This document shows positions 11,594 to 23,107 of a stretch of 64,000 nt of DNA, one piece after another. The translations under genes and the position numbers were made by a program. The DNA lies in contig CM068386.1 of the NCBI GenBank assembly GCA_034770075.1, positions 41,019,990 to 41,083,989 on the forward strand, given 5' to 3'. Under the pieces are notes generated by a model. The model was not told the DNA's origin, made no database searches, and worked only from the letters and a program-made list of their open reading frames with translations. The stretch comes from Aralia elata (lineage: Eukaryota > Streptophyta > Magnoliopsida > Apiales > Araliaceae). How positions within the stretch are numbered: position 1 is the first letter of the stretch; every line of letters starts with the position of its first letter.

Positions 11594-11890
11594 ACAAAGG
11601 GGGAGACATTAGTTTAAAATTTAATGGTTTCAAGACTGTGGTTTCTTGTGATGGTTTCAAGACTATGGTTTCTGTGTTTATGTTTTGAATGTCTGCATGT
11701 TAAGACTGATGGTTAAATTTGCTTATGGTATTTAGTTTTCAACATGCCGTTATGTGTTGAATAGTATTATTTGAATATGATATGATACTAACACATGCAG
11801 GTCATACGAATTTTTTTCCTGAAATTAGCTATGCATGAATTTAGGGGGAGCTTCAATTATTTATGTTGTCATCATCAAAAAGGGGGAGAA
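11594..11890 (+). other. Polypurine tract region before the 3' LTR
   Basis: The tract AAAAAGGGGGAGAA (11877-11890) abuts the 3' LTR start and would prime plus-strand DNA. Two similar tracts lie upstream: CAAAGGGGGAGACA (about 11594-11607) and TTAGGGGGAGC (about 11841-11851). No gene is present in this stretch. Confidence 0.8.
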
Positions 11891-13046
11891 TGTTGACTTT
11901 GTCATATTCTAAACCTAATGTTTTGATGATGATTTGTTCAATGGTACTAATTTTTTATTGTGAATTTCAGAAAATTATTTCAAGGATTGTTTGATGGATT
12001 ATTCACGAAGATTGAAGATTTTTTAGTCCTAAGAATTTGTAATGTAAGGTCATTGCAAATATTTAATTTTTTCAATTCAAGGCTCTAGGACATTTACATG
12101 CTTATTTTATACATGCTCAAGTAAATTAAATTTGTGCATCTTGATTTGATTAACTTATTTTATACATGCATAAGTAAATTAATTTGTGCATCACGTTGAT
12201 TTATTTATTATGCATGATGGTCTGTAAACACTCCTATGTGACATGGTCCTTTATTGATATATGAAAACGTGTAGTAGTAGAATTGATAGGAGTAATTAAA
12301 TCCTTGGAAATCTAATATATATATATATACATCTTGGTGATAGCCTTGGAAAAAGAGATAAACTTGACAAGATATTTCTTTGTGGTGTAATCATTATCTC
12401 TTTGACTCGGTATGGCTATATACTTATTAAGCCGGATATTGTGATCAGTTAGAAAGTCTTTTTAATTCCGGATATCTTGCTAACAAACTATAACTTGATA
12501 AGGTTTGTTTGTTTGTAACGATAGTATGGTAAACTGAGATAACCTTGCAACGATAGGATGAACATGAGCTGCAACAGATATAATTTATCAAAGCTATAAA
12601 TTGCATGAAGATATCTTAGTTACATACAATTCCTACAGTGCACTAATTTTATACTGAAAAAGAATTTTTGGTGCAATTAAGAATTTGTTGTTGCGGTACT
12701 TTAATTCCAATTATAATCTCAGCATACTTCCGTGGGTCTCAAATTGGTAATATATTTCTATTATTAATTGATCATTGCATACATTAGTTGAGCCTTACAT
12801 TGTTAAATTGATTATTTGCTTTGATCATTAGACCTCTATATTTATAATTCTTTGTTTATTGTATTTAGACTAAGGAATTGTCCAAAGGAATTTAATTCAA
12901 GTGTGGATTGAGAATTGTTTACAAACAGGTTTAAGGAAGCATAGGTGCTTAAGGAGTGCATAGGTGCACAGGGAGCAAAAGTGCTCAAGGGAATTTAAGA
13001 ATTCTATTAACCTACTTTGTAAAAGGTGTCACTTTGTAATTGAAAG

Positions 13047-13078
<32 letters not shown>

Positions 13079-13502
13079 ATATAAAGTGAGTCTCCAATAC
13101 TAGTTGGTATTGGACATGGAGCAGGCTATTATTATAGAGGGTAATAGCCGAACCACGTAAAAAATCCTGGTGTTCATTTATTGCTTGCATTATTTTATCA
13201 TTATTTCATAAGAAAATTATCTCTTTGAATTGATAACTAAAATTGAATATTCTATAAAATCTATTAATTCTTCATTCAAGCAAATTATTGTATAAAAAAC
13301 TGCATAGTTCATTAAAGTGTGATTTTCTTTATTTAGTAAGTTGAATACAGTAATCCAGTAAGCTGAGTACATTAATCCAGTTAGCTAAATACGTTTATCT
13401 GGTAAGCTGAATTAGTCTGTTTAACATAAAATAGAAAAATTGGTCATAGTTTGTTCTCACACTTATTCAACCCCCCTTCTAAGTGTGCCTATTTAAATTT
13501 CA
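11891..13502 (+). repeat. 3' LTR of the SIRE-like copia element
   Basis: TGTTGACTTTG to TTTAAATTTCA, matching 2969-4600 along its whole length. I counted about 23 substitutions by eye, mostly transitions, plus a shorter AT microsatellite. Confidence 0.93.
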
Positions 13503-14116
13503 TTTAAAATTCTTTCGAAGATTCAATAATATTCATTTGATTATGAAAGATTAGCAATACTGCAATAATAGTCAATAAAGTGGGATTATACCCAGATTTT
13601 ATGTTGAGTGATCATAATGGATCGTGAACTGCTAGACAAATCATCAGCTAATAATACTGAATACCTCAAGAGTATAAGGTAACCATATAGACTAAATATA
13701 CTCTTTTGCAAGTACGTGAAGGGATCAGCTTCATTGTACCCGTGATTATGCATAATACTCAGACATAGCGCGCAGGTCGGATGTCCGATAGTAAAGTTCC
13801 CCTTTTTATAAGGGTTGTTCATCTCAGTCTTATATCATGAGTCTATACCACATCAATATGGTTTGGATTGTTTTCAATGAAATACTTTGAGTTCAACATA
13901 TTATATCAATTTTGATCTAGCCGAATCAAATGACATATATCTTTAATAACAAATTAGTTCAAATAATAGAACGTTTCATGCGATATCAATTTAATATTAG
14001 TCTAGCTGAAACGACTAATTGAGACATGGCTCATAAACAGTTTATGAATAAAAAACTCTAATTATTTCACAGTTCAAATAATAGAACAGGAAATCAATTG
14101 CACAAAGTGCGAATAC
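13503..14116 (-). repeat. Fragment of an old chromovirus-like LTR (part 2)
   Basis: Continuation of 2654-2968 beyond the copia insertion. Reading minus, it matches the chromovirus LTRs around GTATGAACA, the AAGTACxTxAAGGGGATCAG block and ATTCGCACTxxGTGCA at its far end. Substantially diverged. It ends where the plus-strand LTR starts at 14117, so the latter inserted into it. Confidence 0.5.
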
Positions 14117-16861
14117 TGTGACAACCCAAAAATTCATAAGATTTATTAATAAAATCTTGAATGATTAAATAAAGGTTAAAGAATAAAACCTAGATTGGAA
14201 ATAGAGGAATAATTAAAATTTTCGAGAAAAACCTATATGGTTTAATATTGAAAAGAATGTGACATTTCAAATTTTTGAAATATATTAAATTAAAAATTTA
14301 AATAAATAAAATTCTTATGAAATGATATGTTATGTGATATTGTGTTGCATACGTGAATACGAACTATGCAATATGTGACTTTTATGCTTAATAAATATAT
14401 TATTATTATATATTTATTATATGTAAATAAATTGTAGGGGCAATTTATTTAAAAGAAAGGATATGGGTAAAAATTAATCTATCGATGTAAGTTAAATAAT
14501 CTATAAATTATTTTAAATTGGTGGTATTAGATATACTTAAGGTATAACCACCATTTTATTAAAGAAATCATGTATTTCGTTATTGGATGTGATGTATGTA
14601 TGTTTTTAATATAGTAAGTATATTATTATATTTATTACAATTGAATTGTTGGGAACAATTTATAGAAGGGAAAAGAAAGTAGTTAGCTTAAGTATACATA
14701 AATAGTGTATACTTTAATAAAGGATATTAAAATAAATTCTAGCATTGAATTATTTTAATAAAGAGAGAATATTATTTTAATTGTAATATCTTATTTATTG
14801 AATAAATTTTTATTTGTAAGGAAATATGAATGAATATGTGTTATGTGAATTAAATAAGTTAGTTACTTTATTTAATTTAAGTGACTAAGAAATGAAAAGG
14901 GAATTAAAGAAAGTTTGGTAGCCTAATATTATAAATTAGGCATTAGAATTAAATAACCTAAAGGGTTATTTTTATTTAGTGGTCTTAGTATTTTAATTAT
15001 ATACTAGTGACCTAATCTAAGAGCTTTATTTTATATATCTCAACTAATTAATTTTATAACCTAATTAAAGTAAGTCTAATTGGGTTAGGAAATTAAATGT
15101 ACATGAGTAAGAATTTAAATTACAAATGAGTGGACTAGAGACCCTAATTAAATAATTAGGGTAGAATAATATTAAATGTGTTGGACCTAATTTAATTCCA
15201 TGGCCCAAGCAAATAAATTGGAAAGCCCAAATGAATTAAATGGAAGCTCAAATTTTAGCCAACTTGGGAGGGGCTTTTTAGTCATTTGATTAATCAAATT
15301 TGGCAATTAAAAGAAAGCAAAATTTGGGCAAGAAAGAGAGGTAGCATCTGGATGGCTAAAGGAAGAAAGAAAGGGGAGTGTATGTAATGATGGCTTCACT
15401 TTATTTTGTACCAACTAGCCATGTGTCACCTTGTTATTTGGCCACCATATTCTTATCCTAGATTTGCATGTGTAAAGAGATAAGATAAGGGTGAGAGAAG
15501 GGAAATATATTGGGAGATTATGTATAGATATAGGTATTATATGTATATAATTTTCTAACTCTAGTAACCTTCTTCTTTGGTAAAAGCAAAAGTTTACTTT
15601 CTTTTTTCCACAAAAGCTTAAAAAGAAAAACAAAATAGAAAGAGAGAGAAAAAGGGAAGAGGGTTGCTCACCATAAGAGAGGAGGAGAGAGAGACAAGTA
15701 GCCATGGAAGCCATGGAAGAAGAAAGAATCAAGAAGGAAGATGGTATAAAACTTCTAAAAAACCCTAGAAATCCTAATCTTGTTTTCTTTTAATTTTTAT
15801 GGTAGAAAGGTTATCATCAAGATTTGTATATTTAGAATCATGCTAAATATTTTTATGTATGATGTTTGGTGTTTGATTGTGCTCAACTTGGGTATTGATG
15901 TGCTTGGTTGGTGAAGAAAAAGAAAAGAAAACTTAGTTCGTTTTAAAAAGGGTTAGAAAACCCTAGCTTTCTCTCACTTTATATGAGTGCCATTTAAAAT
16001 CTATGCACTCTTTTTGTGATCCGTCAAAGAGGAGTGCTAGATATATAAGTTAAGTGTTAAACTCAAGTGGTAGAACTCAAAAAATAATGTGTACAAAATT
16101 CGTAAGGACTGTTTTACCAAAATAGTCCAGGTTTTTTTTAAAAGGGGAAAGGGGCTGCTACAGGGCAGTCCCATCCTGGGGCATTTTCATCCAATATTTG
16201 TACTCTAAAAATTTTAGAAATATTTAGAGTGATAATATGGGATGTTATATGAGTCCTGTAAAAATTTGAGATTATTTGGCTTTGTAGAATGAAAGTTATG
16301 GCTGTTATGGCGAAGGACCCCAAATCGGGAAATGGGACCAAAACCCGCTGACCCCTAGCTTACGTGCACTGTTTTGACCCCTTAGCAAGTACAATAAATT
16401 CAGACCTTTTTGCCACTGAAAATATAGGGAGTTAGGTAGCTCCTGGCCAAAAATCGCCGCATTTTGACTTGTAATGAAGAATCTACGGCTAAAATAAAAA
16501 CGTAGAGTTTTTCGACGAAAACGGCTAAAATTTGAGTTCTATAAATCCGATGACCACGAACTTTTAACTGGGAGTACTTGTTAAGATGTATAAGATTCTA
16601 TCAAAAATTTGGAGTCATCGGAGTTGTGAAGATAGTGATCATTTTTCTTAGTTTCGAAAGTTAAAACGGACATTTGAAAAATGTTAAAAGAAATTGAGAA
16701 CTTTCATAAGGAAAGTATTTTTGTGTATGGAATATATGTACATATGTGTGACAAGACTTGAAAAAAATAAAAATCGATGATTAAAAGAGGTTAATTCATT
16801 TTAAGAATGCACCTTCCAATCCGGTTTGCTGTATTCATATTTCGGCTTGTTGAATTGATCG

Positions 16862-17037
16862 AATTCGGCTTGCTGAATTGGTGAATATAATTTGCTGAAT
16901 TAATGAATTCGGTTTACTGAATTAGTGAATCTAGCTTGCTGAATTGTAGGATCGTTTGAATCCAGGTTGATGGATTGGATGTTGGTTTAAATCCAGGCTG
17001 CTGGATTGGTATATTGGATAATCCAACTTGCTGGATT
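16862..17037 (+). repeat. Run of short inverted repeats with TGCT-ending loop in a gypsy LTR
   Basis: Five clean units, each 5-bp stem, 8-nt loop, 5-bp stem. AATTC/GAATT at 16862-16879 and 16906-16923; AATCC/GGATT at 16959-16976, 16990-17007 and 17020-17037. Four of the five loops end in T-G-C-T or close to it. The stem changes on both sides together (T:A to C:G). Confidence 0.7.
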
Positions 17038-17851
17038 AGATATTCAGGCTTAATGGATTATAAAGAAGAACTTATAAAATGAAGACTTAGTGTTAAGTCA
17101 TAAGATTTATGATAAAGTAGTAGTACAGTCGTGTTCTTTAATAGTTGATGTATAGTAGTTGGGTTAAATAATCCCTTCAGGGAGCGGAGGTATATACGAA
17201 CTAGCAACCGATCTAACTCATTGTGAAAACAGTGTAGACAATACGAAAACTAGTTTGTTGGTTGTTTGTGGGAAACCACTCAGCATACTATATTGAATAC
17301 TGTTAAAGACTCGATGTGTGCTAGCTTTAGAATTATGAATGCATATAGTGCTAAGGTGTTATCTAATATTTAGTTATGTGGTTAAATGTTAGATAATTTA
17401 TTGATAAAGAAGTGATATTATAAGGTGATATATGTGATGCTAATTGAAAGATCAGTCTTATAACTGATAGGTTTTTCATAAGAGATTAAGTTAAATTACG
17501 TAGCAGTAATCGACGGTACATGCAAGTTCTCTATCCTTACTCAAGTTTATATTGAGCAAGTTCCTCTTAACTCAAACTTGAGTTGCTAGGTTTCAAGCAT
17601 GTTAGTGGTTTAATTCTTGATAATTATTCCACCTCTTTAAATTATTGATTCGCACTAGTGCATGTTGCATATGTCTATCATGTATGAAAGGCTAATCACC
17701 TTCATTACCATAAGGTTCAGTTAAATTTGTTCATGGTCATTATTGACACCCTGTATTATTGAATTCAGTCACTCAATCATTGAAATTTTGATTCATGCTC
17801 TTTCACAATTATTATATTGTTGAAAAGTTCTAAAGCTTATTCATTCTTTCA

Positions 17852-17921
17852 ATCATGATATATCTTTATTGTATTTAAACTTGTTGAGCAAAGTAGTTGC
17901 TCACCCTTGCTATATCATGAT
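17852..17921 (+). repeat. Nested inverted repeat at the end of the gypsy LTR fragment
   Basis: Outer arms ATCATGATATA and CTATATCATGAT; inner arms GAGCAA and TTGCTC around AGTAG. This is the cleanest copy in the window. The tandem array is inserted immediately after its last base. Confidence 0.75.
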
Positions 17922-18831
17922 TGTAATGTCCAGGAAATTTTTAAAACATTGTATCAAATTTATTTTGATAAATAAAATTCATTTTATATAATTCTATGAA
18001 TTTTAATTGGATCCACGTGAGAATTATTATTTAATTATAATTATACGGTCCAATAATTTTCTTGCATTAAAAAGGGGCTCATTAATAGTGTGATTTAAAT
18101 TTGTGAGTTAACCCTAAGATTTAATTTGCAAGAAATTTAGAAGAAAAATTAATAAATAAATTCATTTCACTATTAATGGATTAAATAAATCGAATGAGGT
18201 ATTATTGAAAACAAATATCTTAAATAAGTAATTAGTGGAATTAATTATTCAATTTAAATATTAGCAACATAATGTTATTAATTTTAATTGGGTTATCTCT
18301 TTTTATTTTTACTGATCCAATATCAAGTTGGGTCGAACCCATTTTCCTTTTATTCTCCTGTTGGACCAACTGTGTGGACTGGGTCAAGCTAAACCAATTG
18401 GGCTGGACCCCTTTCTTCTCATATCGGGTGTGACCCATTTCAAGTGGGTTGGGAAAAATTCATACCGTCAAAATAATTAGGTGCAGAAGAGGGGCTTGGG
18501 GTTAATCAAAGCCTAATGGCCTAAGATTTCAGTCGGATGGAACGGGAGAGGAGCAGAGATGTCAAGTGCCGGCAATAGCAGGGAATGAGGCTAGCGACCG
18601 GCGGGCATTCATAGACTCGACATGAGCGACCGAGCAACTGCAAACGGACCAAGGGTCCTGAGCATTCGGCGATTCGACCGACGAGACTGTGCGGCATAAG
18701 GGGCTGCCGACTGAGCTTAGCTGGGTTTGAAAAGGACTTGATGTAGACAGCCTCCCGCCTATTCCTCTCTAACCCTTGGGTACTGCTCTGTCAATTGGAG
18801 TATTAACCCACGAATGGGGCAGATTTCCGCC

Positions 18832-18838
18832 TATAAAT
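18832..18838 (+). promoter_or_regulatory. TATA box of LTR A
   Basis: TATAAAT in CGCCTATAAATAGGAACCCC, 911 bp into the LTR. It is preserved in LTR B (28204-28210), LTR C (37581-37587) and, as CTATAAAT, in the diverged minus-strand LTR (59808-59815). Confidence 0.65.
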
Positions 18839-19489
18839 AGGAACCCCAAATTCGCCTAACCAAGTATTTGGGCTCAGTAAAGTTTGAGTTTTTCTTTTTA
18901 TTTTCCTTTTCTTTCCGGCGTCAAGCAAGCGTGAAGGTTGCGAACGTAGGGCAATCCGAAGAGGGAAGCCAGCTTGTGGATGTCTGCCGGTTTCACGTTC
19001 TATTTCGGAAGAAGAAGGAGAACAGCAGCTAGGAGTCACCTTCGCGCCGACTCCACGCTAAGGTATAACTGGTTCTGTTTGTGTTTGATGTAATTTGATT
19101 GGGAGGGATCATGTAAGATTCCGGCGGTATAATGCTGCAGTCGGTTTTGTTTAGTGGGAAACCTTAGTATGCCCACCATGTGTTTGTGGCAAAGCCTGAA
19201 TGAGCCAGATTTCTACTTTTGTGTTTATTGTTCAGTCAGCAACATTGTTTATGAGGTCAAAACTTCGGTTTATTTGTGTTAAGTGTTTGGGTTGTTCACA
19301 GAAAATTGAAATAAACGTTGTATGCTTACCGTTTGTTAGTCGAAGCTTGTAGCTATGAACCTTGGTTATGAGTACTGAGTGTGTAATATAAACAACAACA
19401 AACATTGGGCAGTATGGAGCAGGGGCGGCTGAGCGACGGCCAGTCGTTGGTACTTGACCTGGCTCTATTAACCCGATTTTGGATGTTTT

Positions 19490-20160
19490 TTTTTAAAAAA
19501 AAAATATAAATAAAAATAAAAATAATAATAATAAAAATATATATATAATAATAATAAATACTTGATCTAGTTATTATTCTACTAATATTGAATAATAATT
19601 AGGTACAAAGAAAAGTTATAAATTTATTATTCGACATTAAATAATACATATTTAATTTATATTAATTAATCAGGAAATAAATAATTATTTATTAAATAAG
19701 GATAGTTAGTTATTACTCAACTATAAATAAAATTAATAATTATTTATTATTTGATAAAGATAATACATACTTAATTATCGTTAAATAAATATTAAGTATG
19801 AGCAAGGTTAGCAAATAATTATTTATTATCCATACATAATGAATAAAGGTAATAAATATTCAATTATTATTTAATCTTATAGCAATTAAGTATAAATAAA
19901 GATAATGAATATTTACGTATTGTTTAATGAATACTAAATAAATAATTAAGCAGGAATAAAGTGATAAAATAATAACTAATTATCACTGAAATTATTGTTT
20001 AAATAATAAATAAAGATATTAAATATTTAATTATTATTTAATATTGAATAATAATTAAGTATTAATAAAGTTATTAAATGAGAAGGAAAATAACTACTTA
20101 ATCATTAATGAAATAATGATTAAGTATAAGTGAGATTTATAAGTTAATTATTTTTGGCCT
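19490..20160 (+). repeat. AT-rich degenerate repeat zone in LTR A
   Basis: Dense variants of AATAATTAAGTATxAATAAAG and TTATTATTTAAT at roughly 60-bp spacing. The same zone lies at about 28860-29540 and 38235-38900, and in the minus-strand LTR around 48160-48466 and 58357-58920. Confidence 0.6.
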
Positions 20161-21324
20161 TAATAAATAATGATAATAAACACTTAAGGCTTATTTAATA
20201 GCAAGTCAGTGCGTGTAGAATTAATACATTAAGTAATGTTGAATAAGGAACAATGTTAATAATTACTCCATTACCCCTAAGGTATATAGTAATTAAGTAT
20301 AAATAAAATTGAGTAAGTGACCAACTAGTATTTAGTTGCTATTAAAACCATGATAAACTTATAAAGATTATTAACCCATATTTAGAGACGATAAGGGTAA
20401 TAATCTGAACATTCGAAGAACAGTAATCATGATTAGCTATCAAATATTTTAATAGTTAAAGGTCATTAAGTTGATTTCTGTTAAGCTAATGATTAGACAG
20501 AAATTAAATATATATGGTGAATTGTTTGTCTGCTAAATAAATAGCGTAAGTGGGTATAATTACGCAATGCTAATGGATGAACCAACTCTACCAACTGATA
20601 GGTTTATCCAAGGTCAAGTAATTAAAGCTAAGATTTAATTGTAGCTGAGCAAACATGCAAGTTCTCTATCCCGAAACTTTAAATATTGCAAGTTCCTAAC
20701 CCTAAACTTCTTACATTATTGCAAGTTCTCCTTTACTCAACTTTTACATTGAGCAAATTTCTAAGCCTTATGCACTATTTTTAATTCGTGCAAAAAGGTA
20801 TATATATACTGTTGCAAGTTATTCTTTAAGCTTGAGTTTTTATCTCCAAGCATGCCTTAAGTGGTCTAATTACTTTCTAAATTATTCCACATCTGTATAT
20901 TTATTGACATTCGCACTCGTGCATTTGAAATTCGTATATTTAAATTCAGGAATTTATAAACCATTCATGGTAAGTCTGAACCCTTGTCCGGTCAGACAAA
21001 TATGTGAGAATTTATAAAAGCTATCTGAACCAATCAATGGTAAGGATTCTTAGACTGTATGAACACCCCTTTATTTATAGGGGAGTACCCCACGTACCGT
21101 ATATAAGGTACAAATAGTAGAATTAAATGTTATGCATATACATAGGGTACGCGAGGCTGATCCCCTCAAGTACGTTATTCTGTAGCCAGTAACCAGAGGG
21201 TCAACCAGCTATTGACTCCTTTGGAAGTTATTGTTCAAAGTCTATTTGACTATCAATTGTTCTAAAAGCAATTATTGTTCTTGCTTCTGATTTTTCTAAT
21301 GTTGAAATTCCTTAATATCCCTTC

Positions 21325-21398
21325 ATCATGATATATCCTTATTGTCATACTTTAAACTTGCTGGGCAAACTCGTTGCTCATTCCTGCTATATCATGAT
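21325..21398 (+). repeat. Nested inverted repeat in LTR A
   Basis: Outer arms ATCATGATATAT and CTATATCATGAT; inner GGGCAA/TTGCTC (one G:T pair). It lies just upstream of the acceptor-like CAG at 21408. Identical copies are at 30702-30775 (LTR B) and 40075-40148 (LTR C). Confidence 0.75.
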
Positions 21399-21720
21399 CT
21401 CATTGCAGCTAAACCAGAGACGTCAGGGAAGAACAACGGGAAGGAAAAGATGAAGTGATAGACTTCATGTAGCAGAAGATAAAACTATGTGTAGTTAATT
21501 ACTATAATGTAATTTAATCCCTGATAGTTATTAGGGTACGGATTGTGTATGTGTTTAAGGTTATTTGTATTATGGGACTAGTAACACCTTGTAATGAACA
21601 ACGTATGTTTATTTTATTCCGCATTTTAGTTACCATATGTTGTTAGAGGTGAATGTTTGTATTGGATCGTGATGACCGGATCCGGGTATTTGGAGACCCG
21701 AATTTGGGGGCGTCACAGGT

Positions 21721-21732
21721 TGGTATCAGAGC
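21721..21732 (+). other. Primer binding site, array unit 1
   Basis: TGGTATCAGAGC, complementary to initiator tRNA-Met, 3 bp after LTR A. The same site is at 31102-31113 and 40471-40482. Confidence 0.92.
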
Positions 21733-23107
21733 TATAGGTTATAACCCTTAGGAGAAAGAGTCCTTAGGCTATAACCTGAGAGAATATAGAGGAATAGAAG
21801 GGGATAGAACTCATATAGAGTTATTTTTAGGTAGAAATTTATTATGATCTTAAAATTGAGGATTTGGATCATACGTTGGTGTTATTAAGCGTGTGGATAA
21901 TTTGAGGAATGTGTATTGATGAGATAATATGGTAAAGTGAAGACCATTAAGTATGGACGATCCATTGTAAGCTGGAGTTATAGATATTCGAGGTAATTAG
22001 ATTAATCATTTGATGCTATTAATCAATTCTGTGGCTATTTATCAATTTTTGTGGCTATTCATTAGATAAGATATTGGAGTGATGTGGTATAGAGTTTCTT
22101 TGTGATGAAGAGAGGGTACCTTAGAATCTGTTGGGTTAAGGTTTGCAAGAAAGAAATGATTAATTCGATAAATAATGAATATATCGATATTTTGAAGTGT
22201 TAGTTAAGTTATTAAGCTTTATGGTGGAATGCCAGGTGAGACAAAGGTAATGAACTCATATAGAGTTGTTAAGCAAAAGTTGAGAGTATTAAGATGAATG
22301 ATTTTATATGCAAAAAAAATAAAAAAATTTAAGAGATGACCGATGGCAATTTAGATTGTTTTGATGATTAGAAAGGAGAGACAACGGAGAGATTATAAGA
22401 AATGAACCAAGGGTAGATTTAGTGTCTGATCTGGAAAAAGTATCTAGAGATGGAACTGAATGATGAGATAATAGAAATCCTAAGGAGGATCAATTGGAGC
22501 CGATATAAGGAATAGGAGGAAATGAAAGAAAGAAAGGTTAAGTCTGAGAGTTATAAGACCTTTGTGAGTCGTAATGAATGAAGAATAGTAGTCAATGTAT
22601 ATGTACTAGTATACCTATGCATGTAAGAAATGTGAATCTCAGTTTTTGTACAGCTAGCAGTATATCTGTTGTAAGTCCCAATTTTGTGTAAGTTGTGGAG
22701 TAGTTATGTGAATCCCATCTTGTTGTTAGTAACAGAGGGATAAGTGGATATCAGGAATGCTATATGATGTAAGTAGTACGAGGTACTAAGATGAGCTTAT
22801 TAGTATTTACTAAAGGTGCCTTGAGTTGATATGATGATGATACATCCCCACTTTTCAGATCTAAGGGAATGGAGTTCTTATTAATCCCATCTTTTGTGTC
22901 TTAATGGGATAGTTAACATTTATAGGAATATGCCGGAATTATAAGTGTTTGACACACTAAAGGGTGTATGAATATAAATGTGGTATTATTATTACATGAT
23001 TGATTGTGATCGATTTGTGCCTTGACTCTTAAATGATAACATCAGTAGAATTTTGCACGATGGGTAAAACAAGAAGGATTTATGTAAGGTTTTGTTTAGA
23101 ACAAACA
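21733..23107 (+). other. Untranslated leader of array unit 1
   Basis: About 1.4 kb between primer site and gag with no supported frame. It is repeated at 31114-32488 and 40483-41860. An A-rich run near 22312-22330 differs in length and interruption among the three copies (also 31692, 41062). Confidence 0.75.

Larger units (their letters stand above)
2969..13502 (+). mobile_element. Full-length Ty1/copia retrotransposon, SIRE/Maximus-like, defective
   Basis: A 10.5-kb element: LTR (1632 bp), tRNA-Met primer site, gag, protease-integrase-RT-RNase H in copia order, an extra ORF, a polypurine tract, and LTR (1612 bp). By eye the two LTRs differ at about 23 positions plus a few indels and a longer (AT)n run in the left one, roughly 1.5% divergence. 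The reading frames carry many stops and frameshifts, so the copy cannot make its own proteins. The 5-bp flanks (GAGTT left, TTTAA right) do not match, so no target duplication is visible. It sits inside the older minus-strand chromovirus LTR. SIRE assignment rests on the two-part gag with a coiled coil, the pol wording and the ORF after pol. Confidence 0.88.
14117..17921 (+). repeat. Gypsy (chromovirus-like) LTR, 3' end missing
   Basis: Starts TGTGACAACCC and runs 3805 bp to the point where the tandem array begins. Its last 450 bp resemble the 3' part of the array LTRs: the GCAAGTTC motifs, TTCGCACTAGTGCA and the nested inverted repeat 17852-17921. The 5' half is unrelated in detail. No reading frame of note. 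The LTR end, primer site and element body are not seen, since the array follows directly. Confidence 0.6.
19063..21408 (+). other. Candidate intron inside LTR A
   Basis: A donor-like AAG/GTATAA lies 224 bp after the TATA box, and an acceptor-like TCATTGCAG/CTAAACC follows the nested inverted repeat. Both sites are also found in the diverged LTR at 46744-60814, and the acceptor at 2754. Equivalent spans are 28437-30785 and 37812-40158. Removal would take out most of the AT-rich LTR interior from the transcript leader. Hypothesis from sequence pattern only. Confidence 0.35.
17922..21717 (+). repeat. Array LTR A
   Basis: Begins TGTAATGTCCAGG and ends GGGGGCGTCACA, 3796 bp, followed by a primer site. 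A TATA box lies at 18832-18838. An AT-rich zone of degenerate repeats occupies 19490-20160. GCAAGTTC motifs lie at about 20659-20740 and the nested inverted repeat at 21325-21398. The small frames inside are not genes. Confidence 0.92.

Noticed and set aside
15415..15732. 105-codon minus-strand frame
   Set aside because: Antisense to the LTR at 14117 and made of A/G-rich sequence read backwards; no domain.
18803..19039. 78-codon minus-strand frame preserved in LTR A and C
   Set aside because: Preserved only because the LTRs are near-identical; absent from LTR B through one-base indels and opposite to transcription.
20690..20715. Telomere-like CCTAACCCTAAAC word in LTR A (and copies in B, C)
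   Set aside because: A single short occurrence without tandem CCCTAAA repeats; most likely chance.
23033..23107. Upstream start for gag at 23033
   Set aside because: The frame is open, but the conserved gag sequence and a better start lie at 23108. The upstream codons look like leader.
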